Assembly: GCF_026011795.1 (NCBI RefSeq)
Contig: NZ_BRVS01000013.1
Span: forward strand, 1-64,000
Length of the DNA: 64,000 nucleotides
Direction: 5' to 3'
Origin: Arthrobacter mangrovi
GTDB taxonomy: Bacteria; Actinomycetota; Actinomycetes; Actinomycetales; Micrococcaceae
The notes below the pieces were generated by a model. That model had not been told where the DNA came from. It did no database searches and saw nothing but the letters and a program-made list of their open reading frames with translations. How positions within the stretch are numbered: the first letter of the stretch is position 1; each line of letters starts with the position of its first letter. The position numbers and the translations under genes were made by a program. Below are positions 57,385-64,000 of the stretch, in pieces.

Positions 57385-58403
57385 TGGCTGGGTACCGCTC
57401 CAAAACCGGCACGGCAGGCGCCGCGGACCGATCCCCCGAAGCCGGCCGGCGGCGGGAGCTGCTCCGCGAGATGCTCCGGGTCCGGCGGCTCGAAGAGCGC
57501 TGCGTGGAACTCTACAGCGAAGCCAAGATCCGGGGCTTCCTCCACGTCTACATCGGCGAGGAAGCGGTAGCCGCCGGTGTCATGTCCGCCTTGGCTCCCG
57601 AGGACGCCGTGGTGGCGACCTACCGGGAGCATGGGCACGCGCTGCTGCGGGGGGTGCCTGCCGGGGCCATCCTGGCCGAAATGTACGGGAAGGTGGAGGG
57701 CTGCTGCCGGGGACGGGGCGGCTCCATGCACCTGTTCGACGCCGACACCCGTTTCTACGGCGGCAACGCCATCGTCGCGGGCGGCCTGCCGCTCGCGGTG
57801 GGGCTGGCGTTGGCGGACAAGCTCTCGGGCCGGTCCCGTGTGACCGCGTGCTTCTTCGGCGAAGGCGCCGCGGCCGAGGGCGAGTTCCACGAAAGCCTGA
57901 ATCTCGCGGCGCTGTGGAACCTGCCCGTCCTGTTTTGCTGCGAGAACAACCTCTACGCGATGGGGACGGCGCTCGCCCGGTCGCAGTCCCAGACGGACCT
58001 TGCGCTGAAGGCGGCCAGCTACGAGATTCCGTCCTGGGCCGTGGACGGCATGGACGTCCTGGAAGTGGAAGGGGCGGCGAGGCGGGCGGCCGATGGCATC
58101 CGCGGTGGCAGCGGGCCCCACTTCCTGGAACTGCGCACCTACCGCTTCCGGGCGCATTCCATGTTCGATCCGGAGCGGTACCGGGACAAGGCCGAAGTCG
58201 CCCGGTGGACGGAACGGGATCCCCTGCTGCTGCTCCGGACGCTGCTCGAATCCTCGGGCCAGCTGGACGCCGCGGACTGGGAGGCCATGGAGCGCGAGGT
58301 CGATGCCGAGATGGCCGAAGCGGTGAGGTTCGCCGAGGCGGGCACCCCCGAACCCGCCGACCAGTTGCTGCGGTTCGTCTACAGCACCCCGGTGCAGCCA
58401 TGA
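57381..58403 (+). CDS. pdhA: 2-oxoacid dehydrogenase E1 component, alpha subunit
   Basis: 340 residues; ATG overlaps the acsA stop (ATGA). The thiamine diphosphate fold shows [30 protein letters not shown] and the cofactor motif [20 protein letters not shown] ending in NN, then [16 protein letters not shown]. It decarboxylates pyruvate, acetoin or a similar 2-oxoacid together with the beta subunit. The separate alpha and beta subunits differ from the single-chain AceE of most actinobacteria; sequence is closest to the pyruvate/acetoin dehydrogenase group. Confidence 0.9.
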   Translation: MMAGYRSKTGTAGAADRSPEAGRRRELLREMLRVRRLEERCVELYSEAKIRGFLHVYIGEEAVAAGVMSALAPEDAVVATYREHGHALLRGVPAGAILAEMYGKVEGCCRGRGGSMHLFDADTRFYGGNAIVAGGLPLAVGLALADKLSGRSRVTACFFGEGAAAEGEFHESLNLAALWNLPVLFCCENNLYAMGTALARSQSQTDLALKAASYEIPSWAVDGMDVLEVEGAARRAADGIRGGSGPHFLELRTYRFRAHSMFDPERYRDKAEVARWTERDPLLLLRTLLESSGQLDAADWEAMEREVDAEMAEAVRFAEAGTPEPADQLLRFVYSTPVQP

Positions 58404-59380
58404 AGACCACCTACCGCGAGGCGATCCGGGCTGCCCTGCGGGAGGCCCTGATCAATGACGAGCGGGTCTTCCTCATGGGCGAGGACGTGGGTGCCTACGG
58501 CGGTTGCTTCGCGGTGAGCCTGGGCCTGTTCGAAGAATTCGGGCCGGAACGGATCCGCGACACCCCGTTGTCGGAATCCGCCTTCGTGGGCGCGGGGATC
58601 GGTGCGGCGCTGGGCGGGATGCGTCCGATCGTGGAAATCATGACCGTGAACTTCAGCCTGCTGGCGCTCGACCAGATCGTCAACAACGCCGCCACCCTGC
58701 TGCACATGTCCGGCGGCCAGTTCAATGTGCCGATCGTGATCCGCACGACCACGGGTGCCGGCCGCCAGCTGGGAGCGCAGCACTCGCACAGTCTGGAAGG
58801 CTGGTTCGCGCACATTCCGGGCCTGCGCATCCTGGCCCCGGCCACCTTGGAAGACGCGCGCGGGATGCTCCCCACGGCGCTGCAGGACCCCGATCCGGTC
58901 CTCATCTTCGAGCACGGTTCCCTCTACAACGCCGCAGGGGAACTGGACGACGACGCCGGTGCGGTGGAGATCGGGCATGCCGCGGTACGGCGGGCCGGGA
59001 CCGACGTTTCGCTCATCACCTACGGCGGAACGCTGCCGGTCACGCTGGAGGCGGCCGCCACGCTGGCGGAGGAGGACATCGACGCCGAGGTGCTGGACCT
59101 GCGGACGCTGCGTCCCCTCGATGAGGCAGCGGTGCTGGCGACCGTCGCGAAGACGCACCGCGCCGTCGTCGTTGATGAAGGCTGGCGCAGCGGCAGCCTG
59201 TCCGCTGAGGTGAGCGCACGCATCACGGAGTCGGCGTTCTACGACCTCGATGCCCCCGTCCTCAGGGTCTGCAGCGCTGAAGTGCCCGTGCCCTATGCCA
59301 AGCAGCTGGAGCTGGAAGCCCTGCCTTCTGCCGCCCGGATCGCAATTGCCGCACGCCAGGTGGTGGGGGCGCGTGGGTGA
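58400..59380 (+). CDS. pdhB: 2-oxoacid dehydrogenase E1 component, beta subunit
   Basis: 326 residues; ATG overlaps the alpha-subunit stop (ATGA). Transketolase-like fold: [14 protein letters not shown] with the Glu that activates thiamine, [40 protein letters not shown] and the C-terminal half beginning VSLITYGG and [11 protein letters not shown]. Forms the alpha2beta2 E1 with the preceding product. The E2 gene starts 8 bases before its end. Confidence 0.92.
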   Translation: MKTTYREAIRAALREALINDERVFLMGEDVGAYGGCFAVSLGLFEEFGPERIRDTPLSESAFVGAGIGAALGGMRPIVEIMTVNFSLLALDQIVNNAATLLHMSGGQFNVPIVIRTTTGAGRQLGAQHSHSLEGWFAHIPGLRILAPATLEDARGMLPTALQDPDPVLIFEHGSLYNAAGELDDDAGAVEIGHAAVRRAGTDVSLITYGGTLPVTLEAAATLAEEDIDAEVLDLRTLRPLDEAAVLATVAKTHRAVVVDEGWRSGSLSAEVSARITESAFYDLDAPVLRVCSAEVPVPYAKQLELEALPSAARIAIAARQVVGARG

Positions 59381-60854
59381 CTTCCGGATGCCGTCCCTGG
59401 GCGCCGACATGGAGCGCGGCAAGCTCATCGAGTGGCTGGTCAAGCCTGGAGACTACGTGCACCGCGGCGACCTTGTCGCCGTCGTCGACACGGACAAGAC
59501 GGTGATGGACGTCGAAACCTTCGAAGAAGGAATCGTCGCCGAGCTCTTCACGGACATTGGGTCCACCGTCCCGGTGGGAACCGTGATGGCGCGGATAGTC
59601 CAGACGCCGGCGGAGACTTCCGCAGCCGCGCCCGGGCAGGGTCCGCCGCGCGCCGTCCCTCCGCCGGAAGGCACGACGGAGGCTGCCCCGCGGCCCCGCA
59701 GCTGGCCGCCGCCGATCCGGAACCTTGCGCAGCGGCTGGGCGTGGACCTGGCCTCGGTTGCGGGGACCGGACCGGCCGGCGCCGTCACCCGGGCGGACGT
59801 GGAACGCGCCGCGGCCGCCGCGGGTGCGGCTGCGGGTGCGGGTGGAGCCGTGCCTGCGGAGCAGGTTCCTGCGGCTGTGCCTCCGCCGGCGAAACCGGTG
59901 CCCGCGGTTGCTGCACAGGCGGAGCCGGTGCGCGGCAGGACGGTCAGGTCCTCGCCGCGGGCCCGGAAGATCGCCCGGGAACTCGGCATTGATCCCGCCG
60001 CCGTGCACGGCTCCGGGCCCGAGGGCGCTGTTACCGAATCGGATGTCCGGGCGGCAGCAGCCCGCGCCGGCGCGGCTGCCGGCCCGGAGCAGGCGGCACC
60101 GCCCGGTCCCGAGCAGGCGGCGCCGGCCACACCCCTTCCGCCGCCTGGCCCGCCGGCCGAGGCAGCCGAGGCTGGCGGGGCCGCCGATCGCAGAGGCAGC
60201 CTGCGCCGCGCGGTCGGCAAGCTGATGTCGCGTTCCAAGAAGGACATCCCGCACTACTACCTCAGCAGCACCGTTGACCTGCACGCGGCGCTGACCTGGA
60301 TGGAGGCGGCCAATGCCCGCGTCCCGGTGGCGTCGCGGCTGGTGCCCGCGGCGCTGCTGCTCAAGGCGACGGCCTTGGCCGCCCTGGAGGTCCCGGAGGT
60401 CAACGGCCATTATGCAGACGGCCGCCACCGGCCAAGCAGCGCGGTCCATCTGGGGGTTGCCGTGTCGCTCCGAGAAGGCGGCATCATCGCCCCGGCCATC
60501 CGCGACGCCGACAGCCTGGCCCTGGCCGACCTGATGGCGAGCCTGCGCGACGTCGTGGGCCGCGCCCGGTCCGGCAGGCTGCAGCGGGCGGAGATGGCCG
60601 ATCCGACCCTCACCGTCACGAACCTCGGCGACCTCGGCGTCGATGCCGTCTTCGGCGTCATCTATCCTCCACAGGTAGCCATGGTCGGCTTCGGCCGCAT
60701 CGCGGAGCAGGCATGGGCCCACGAGGGCATGCTGGCGGCCCGGCGCTGCGTCACGGCCACGCTCTCGGCGGACCACCGCGTCAGCGACGGGCTGCGGGGC
60801 GGCCGCTTCCTGGCGAGGATTGGCGAACTGCTGCAGAAACCGGAGGAGTTGTGA
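59373..60854 (+). CDS. pdhC: 2-oxoacid dehydrogenase E2 component with two peripheral-subunit-binding domains
   Basis: 493 residues from GTG at 59373, 8 bases inside the E1 beta gene. One lipoyl domain (1-77) with lipoyl Lys42 in DTDKTVMD; a Pro/Ala linker; a first E3/E1-binding domain at 113-147 ([20 protein letters not shown]); a second at 193-229 ([20 protein letters not shown]); another linker; and the CoA acyltransferase domain 271-493 with catalytic His468 and Asp472 in DHRVSDG. Two binding domains with a single lipoyl domain is not the usual layout. No E3 gene accompanies the operon. Confidence 0.92.
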   Translation: MGDFRMPSLGADMERGKLIEWLVKPGDYVHRGDLVAVVDTDKTVMDVETFEEGIVAELFTDIGSTVPVGTVMARIVQTPAETSAAAPGQGPPRAVPPPEGTTEAAPRPRSWPPPIRNLAQRLGVDLASVAGTGPAGAVTRADVERAAAAAGAAAGAGGAVPAEQVPAAVPPPAKPVPAVAAQAEPVRGRTVRSSPRARKIARELGIDPAAVHGSGPEGAVTESDVRAAAARAGAAAGPEQAAPPGPEQAAPATPLPPPGPPAEAAEAGGAADRRGSLRRAVGKLMSRSKKDIPHYYLSSTVDLHAALTWMEAANARVPVASRLVPAALLLKATALAALEVPEVNGHYADGRHRPSSAVHLGVAVSLREGGIIAPAIRDADSLALADLMASLRDVVGRARSGRLQRAEMADPTLTVTNLGDLGVDAVFGVIYPPQVAMVGFGRIAEQAWAHEGMLAARRCVTATLSADHRVSDGLRGGRFLARIGELLQKPEEL

Positions 60855-61093
60855 ACCGAACGAAAGCCGCGGAGACGGCGTGGGCGGCGCTGCACCAGGT
60901 GGCGCCGGACCTCGAGCCGGACCTCACCGAGGGCGGCGCCCGGCTGCGCCAGGACCTGGAACTGGACTCATTGGACTTCCTCGCCCTGGTGGAGACGCTC
61001 TCCCGCGATGCCGGAGTGGAGATTCCGGAGAGCGACTACGCGCAGGTCGCCACCGTGGACGGGCTGGTCGGCTATCTCGAGACCCACGGCTGA
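60851..61093 (+). CDS. Acyl carrier protein
   Basis: 80 residues; GTG overlaps the E2 stop (GTGA) and is preceded by CGGAGGAG. Four-helix ACP fold with the phosphopantetheine site Ser40 in LELDSLDFLALVE, followed by an acidic recognition helix and IPESDYAQVATVDGLVGYL. Sequence is intact for a holo-ACP. An ACP as the last gene of a dehydrogenase operon implies that an acyl group made by the complex is moved to a carrier rather than (or as well as) CoA. No ketosynthase or holo-ACP synthase is adjacent. Confidence 0.85.
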   Translation: MNRTKAAETAWAALHQVAPDLEPDLTEGGARLRQDLELDSLDFLALVETLSRDAGVEIPESDYAQVATVDGLVGYLETHG

Positions 61094-61105
61094 GGCCGCC
61101 GGCTC

Positions 61106-61441
61106 CTACTCCTCTTCGCCTTCCGCCATGGCGGGACCGCCGGACCAGGACATCCGGACGACGAAGTGCGCGTCGCCGCAGTTCCTCGCGATGATGGCCC
61201 CCGCGTCGCCCGCCAGCTTGATCCCGAAGGTGATTTCGACCTCCTCGGGCGCCAGCTCGGCGAGGGCGTCCACCGCGGCGCTGGCGGCCGGGCGGACCGC
61301 GGCGAGGGCCTCCTCCAGCCGGCGGCCCGCGTCCAGGATGCCCTGCTCGTTGCGCGCGGGACGGTCCACGCCGTAGCTGTCCTCGTCGACCTCCACCAGC
61401 ACCGTGCCGGAGCCGACTTCATACCTCAGCACCTCAGTCAT
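61106..61441 (-). CDS. CU044_2847 family protein (trypsin-co-occurring domain 1)
   Basis: 111 residues; ATG at 61441 with AAGGAGAAGG upstream. A short beta-rich protein: VLVEVDEDSYGV, then a helix with many Ala, then LAPEEVEITFGIKLAGDAGAI. That last phrase is typical of the CU044_2847/Trypco1 family, which often occurs beside trypsin-like proteases or in predicted conflict-system loci. No such partner is seen here. It is convergent with the ACP gene at a 12-base gap and ends in an acidic tail. Confidence 0.7.
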   Translation of the reverse strand: MTEVLRYEVGSGTVLVEVDEDSYGVDRPARNEQGILDAGRRLEEALAAVRPAASAAVDALAELAPEEVEITFGIKLAGDAGAIIARNCGDAHFVVRMSWSGGPAMAEGEEE

Positions 61442-61650
61442 TGCCTTCTCCTTGTCCGCGCCACCGGCAGGCCCCTCCCCAGCCCGTGCTGGCTCAAGTA
61501 TCCGCCGGACGGACGCGCGAGGGGATGACCCATTTGGGGGGGCCCGGCCGCACCATCGAGTCCGTCCCGACAGTGACGCCCGACTCTGCCCAAAGCGGGC
61601 CGGTGCGGGGATACTGGAGGAATTCCCATCGTCGAGGGAGCCGAGGGGTC

Positions 61651-62679
61651 ATGAAGGCCTGGTGGATCGACCATACTGCCCCGCTGACGGGCCCGGTCCG
61701 CGACGGGCCGCTGCGCTTCGGCCACCTTCCCGACCCGGTGCCTGGGGCCGGCGAACTGCTGGTGCAGGTGCGGGTGTGCGGGGTCTGCCGCACGGACCTG
61801 CACCTGGCCGAAGGCGACCTGGCGCCGCACCGCCGGCACGCCGTGCCCGGGCATGAGGTGGTCGGCACGGTGCTGGAGGCCGGTGCGGGCTGCACGCGGT
61901 TCCGGACCGGCGAGCGCGTTGGCATCGCGTGGCTGCGCAGCACCTGCGGCACCTGCCGGTTCTGCCGGCGGGGCGCGGAGAACCTCTGCCTGGCGCCGCG
62001 GTTCACCGGCTGGGACGACGACGGCGGGTACGCGGAGCGTGCGACCGTCCCGGAGGATTTCGCGTACCGGATTCCGGACGAGTTCACCGACGAACAGGCC
62101 GCTCCCCTGCTCTGCGCCGGCATCATCGGCTACCGCGCCCTGCGCCGTTCTGCGCTGCGTGCGGGCGGCAGGCTGGGCATCTACGGTTTCGGCGCCTCCG
62201 CGCACCTGGCTGCACAGGTGGCAATGTACGAGGGTGCCGAGGTCTACGTGATGACCCGGTCCGGCGAAGCCCGCGAACTGGCCGCACGGCTGGGCGCAGC
62301 CTTCGTCGGCGGCGCCGAGGACGAACCGCCCGACCTGCTGGATGCCGCGATCCTCTTCGCCCCGGCGGGCAACCTGGTGCCGGCTGCGCTGCGTGCGCTG
62401 GACCGCGGCGGAACCCTGGCCGTTGCGGGCATCTACCTCAGCACCATTCCGCCGCTGGACTACGCCGCCGACCTCTTCCAGGAACGCCAGCTGCGCAGCG
62501 TGACCGCCAACACCCGGCGGGACGGCGAGGAACTGCTGGAGCTGGCCGCCCGGATTCCGCTCCGCCCGACCACGGTCAGCTATCCGCTGGAACAGGCGGG
62601 GCAGGCCCTGCGGGACCTGGCCGCAGACCGGGTCACCGGCGCAGCCGTCCTCCGGGTCTCCGCCGGCCGGGCCCCGTGA
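61651..62679 (+). CDS. Zinc-dependent alcohol dehydrogenase
   Basis: 342 residues; ATG at 61651 after GAGGGAG. MDR family: catalytic zinc ligands in CGVCRTDLH and PGHEVVG, structural-zinc cysteines in STCGTCRFCRRGAENLC, then the NAD(P) fold IYGFGASAHLAAQVA. The wording GTPGHEVVG-like and YAERATVPEDFAYRIP suggests the AdhA subgroup acting on small alcohols and aldehydes. The next gene's GTG overlaps its stop (GTGA), so it is coupled to a HAD-GH65 gene, an odd partner. Substrate unknown. Confidence 0.88.
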   Translation: MKAWWIDHTAPLTGPVRDGPLRFGHLPDPVPGAGELLVQVRVCGVCRTDLHLAEGDLAPHRRHAVPGHEVVGTVLEAGAGCTRFRTGERVGIAWLRSTCGTCRFCRRGAENLCLAPRFTGWDDDGGYAERATVPEDFAYRIPDEFTDEQAAPLLCAGIIGYRALRRSALRAGGRLGIYGFGASAHLAAQVAMYEGAEVYVMTRSGEARELAARLGAAFVGGAEDEPPDLLDAAILFAPAGNLVPAALRALDRGGTLAVAGIYLSTIPPLDYAADLFQERQLRSVTANTRRDGEELLELAARIPLRPTTVSYPLEQAGQALRDLAADRVTGAAVLRVSAGRAP

Positions 62680-64000
62680 ACACGCCGGGGCTGCCCGACG
62701 GGATGATGCTGCCCGCCGGCCGGCACGGCGGCTCGCCCACCGCCGCGGGCACCCTTTCCCCGTTCTCCGCCGTCATCCTCGACCTGGACGGCGTCGTCAC
62801 GGACACCGCCAGCGTGCACCGGGCCGCGTGGAAGGAACTCTTCGAGCGGGTCTTCGCGGACGCCAGGATGCCCCCTGCCGCCCGGAGCCGGTCCTATACC
62901 GACGACGATTACTTCCGGTACCTTGACGGCCGCACCCGGCTGGAGGGCATCGCCGCCCTGCTCGCCTCGCGGCACGCCGAGCTGCCGGAGGGCGACCCTG
63001 CCGATCCGCCGGAAGCCTGGACCCTGAACGGCCTGGGGAATGCGAAAAACCTGCTCTTCCGCGATTGGCTGCGGCAGCACGGGGTCAAGACCTTCCCCGG
63101 AACGGTGGACTTCGTGGACCGGCTGCGGGCCGGACGTGTCCCGGTGGGCCTGGTCACCGCCAGCCGCAATGCCGTCCCGGTGCTCACCGCCGCCGGGCTC
63201 GAGGACGCGTTCGACGCCGTCGTCGACGGTTACGCCGCCGCGCAGCAGCACCTGGCCGGCAAGCCGGACCCGGCGATGTTCCTGGAGGCCGCACGCCGGC
63301 TGCACGTGCCGCCGCAGCGCATCGCGGTCCTGGAGGACTCCGCGGCGGGCATCGCCGCGGCGCGGGCCGGCGGCTTCGGCCTGGCCGTCGGGATCGACCG
63401 CACCGGCCGGCGCCGCGACCTGGAGCGGGCCGGCGCCCAGCAGGTGCTCGAGGACGTCGCCGAGTTCGACATCGGCCTGGTCCTCGCCGACCCGTGGCAC
63501 CTGGTCTACGACGGCTTCGATCCCCAGCACGAGGGCCACCGGGAAGCACTCACCGCGCTGGGCAACGGCTACCTGGCCACGCGCGGCGCGGCGCCGGAAC
63601 GCGCGGCCGACGGTGTCCATTACCCGGGCACGTACCTCGCCGGCGTCTACAACAGCCTGCCCTACCTCGTGGACGGCGTGTGGACCGTCGGCGAACACAT
63701 GGTCAACGCGCCCAACTGGCTGCCCTTCGACCTCCGGCTGGGCGGCACGTGGTGGTCGGACGGCGCCCTGGCGATGCTCCGCGAGCGCCGCGACCTCGAC
63801 CTGAAGCGTGCCCTGCTGGTCCGCCACGTGCTGCTGCGGGACGAGGCCGGCCGGCGGCTGGACGTGAGGCAGCGGCGCATCGTGTCCCTGGCGCGGCCCC
63901 ACCTGGCTCTGCTGGAGACGACGCTGACGGCCCGCGGCTGGAGCGGAATGGTGGAGCTGCGCACCGGGATCGACGGCGAGGTTGTGAACCGGAATGTGCC
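62676..64000 (+). CDS. HAD hydrolase / glycoside hydrolase family 65 fusion, C-terminus missing
   Basis: At least 441 residues, running off the window end. GTG at 62676 overlaps the previous stop. Residues ~30-260 are a beta-phosphoglucomutase-type HAD domain: nucleophile motif ILDLDGVVTD, Ser/Thr motif GLVTASRN, Lys in GKPDPAMFLEA and acidic VLEDSAAGIAAARA. From ~270 the GH65 N-terminal domain begins (DPWHLVYDGFDPQHEGHREA, ALGNGYLATRG, YPGTYLAGVYN). GH65 enzymes phosphorolyse or hydrolyse trehalose, maltose or kojibiose; a fused phosphoglucomutase would turn the beta-glucose-1-phosphate into glucose-6-phosphate. The catalytic part of GH65 is outside the window. Confidence 0.88.
   Translation, partial: MNTPGLPDGMMLPAGRHGGSPTAAGTLSPFSAVILDLDGVVTDTASVHRAAWKELFERVFADARMPPAARSRSYTDDDYFRYLDGRTRLEGIAALLASRHAELPEGDPADPPEAWTLNGLGNAKNLLFRDWLRQHGVKTFPGTVDFVDRLRAGRVPVGLVTASRNAVPVLTAAGLEDAFDAVVDGYAAAQQHLAGKPDPAMFLEAARRLHVPPQRIAVLEDSAAGIAAARAGGFGLAVGIDRTGRRRDLERAGAQQVLEDVAEFDIGLVLADPWHLVYDGFDPQHEGHREALTALGNGYLATRGAAPERAADGVHYPGTYLAGVYNSLPYLVDGVWTVGEHMVNAPNWLPFDLRLGGTWWSDGALAMLRERRDLDLKRALLVRHVLLRDEAGRRLDVRQRRIVSLARPHLALLETTLTARGWSGMVELRTGIDGEVVNRNV

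Noticed and set aside
1-64000. tRNA, rRNA, CRISPR arrays, insertion sequences, integrases or phage genes.
   Set aside because: No tRNA-like cloverleaf, no regularly spaced repeat series, no transposase or recombinase motif was found. The excisionase-like protein at 35363 fits a BldC-type regulator, not a mobile element.

Overview
The window is high-GC DNA, densely coded on both strands, with many GTG/TTG starts, 4-bp ATGA/GTGA overlaps, leaderless-type promoters and gene orders such as lpdA / punA / phosphosugar mutase. This points to an actinobacterium, most probably a soil member of the Micrococcaceae (Arthrobacter-like). No tRNA, rRNA, CRISPR array, insertion sequence or phage gene was seen. 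All assignments were made by reading translated sequence and motifs; no database search was possible.

Layout. 0-5 kb: a truncated membrane-anchored SGNH hydrolase, LpdA-type NAD(P)H quinone dehydrogenase, purine nucleoside phosphorylase and a phosphohexomutase. 4.7-11.3 kb: a nitrite assimilation and siroheme block in which nirD plus a CbiX-type chelatase face nirB, cobA and a hemD-winged-helix fusion across a 357-bp promoter region carrying GlnR-like boxes. 11.3-20.3 kb: small unknown proteins, an aldehyde dehydrogenase, a secreted HECAH protein, a methyltransferase, a coupled histidine kinase and GGDEF-EAL pair, and deoC. 20.3-22 kb: a structured intergenic element and nhaA with an EF-hand-like tail.

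22-28 kb: a compositionally distinct operon of three exported proteins around a SipW-like signal peptidase. It faces a degenerate HPt gene across a large symmetrical operator, and an OmpR-type regulator and a membrane histidine kinase follow. 28-35.5 kb: secreted M28 and M1 peptidases, UDP-glucose dehydrogenase and small proteins. 35.6-41.2 kb: a four-gene overlapping operon of receiver-PP2C phosphatase, processive GT2 glycosyltransferase, STAS antagonist and RsbW-like kinase, next to a second membrane histidine kinase that resembles the first. These two blocks together look like a surface-matrix control region: an exported protein system, an exopolysaccharide synthase, UDP-glucuronate supply, and two-component, c-di-GMP and partner-switching regulators.

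42-49 kb: an operon of a Pls/PosA-type one-module NRPS (the epsilon-poly-lysine synthetase architecture), a DapA-like aldolase and a membrane acyltransferase, divergent from an L,D-transpeptidase-like lipoprotein. 49.8-55.3 kb: a secreted subtilase, a universal stress protein with PEP synthase, a cysteine-rich copper-binding type four-helix protein and a secreted AMIN-like protein. 55.6-61.1 kb: an overlapping operon of acetyl-CoA synthetase, 2-oxoacid dehydrogenase E1 alpha, E1 beta, E2 and an acyl carrier protein. 61-64 kb: a CU044_2847-like protein, a zinc alcohol dehydrogenase and a HAD-GH65 fusion cut by the window end.

The best candidates for under-described biology are the SipW exported-protein operon with its operator, the partner-switching module wrapped around a glycosyltransferase, the Pls-like/DapA operon, and the dehydrogenase operon that ends in an acyl carrier protein.
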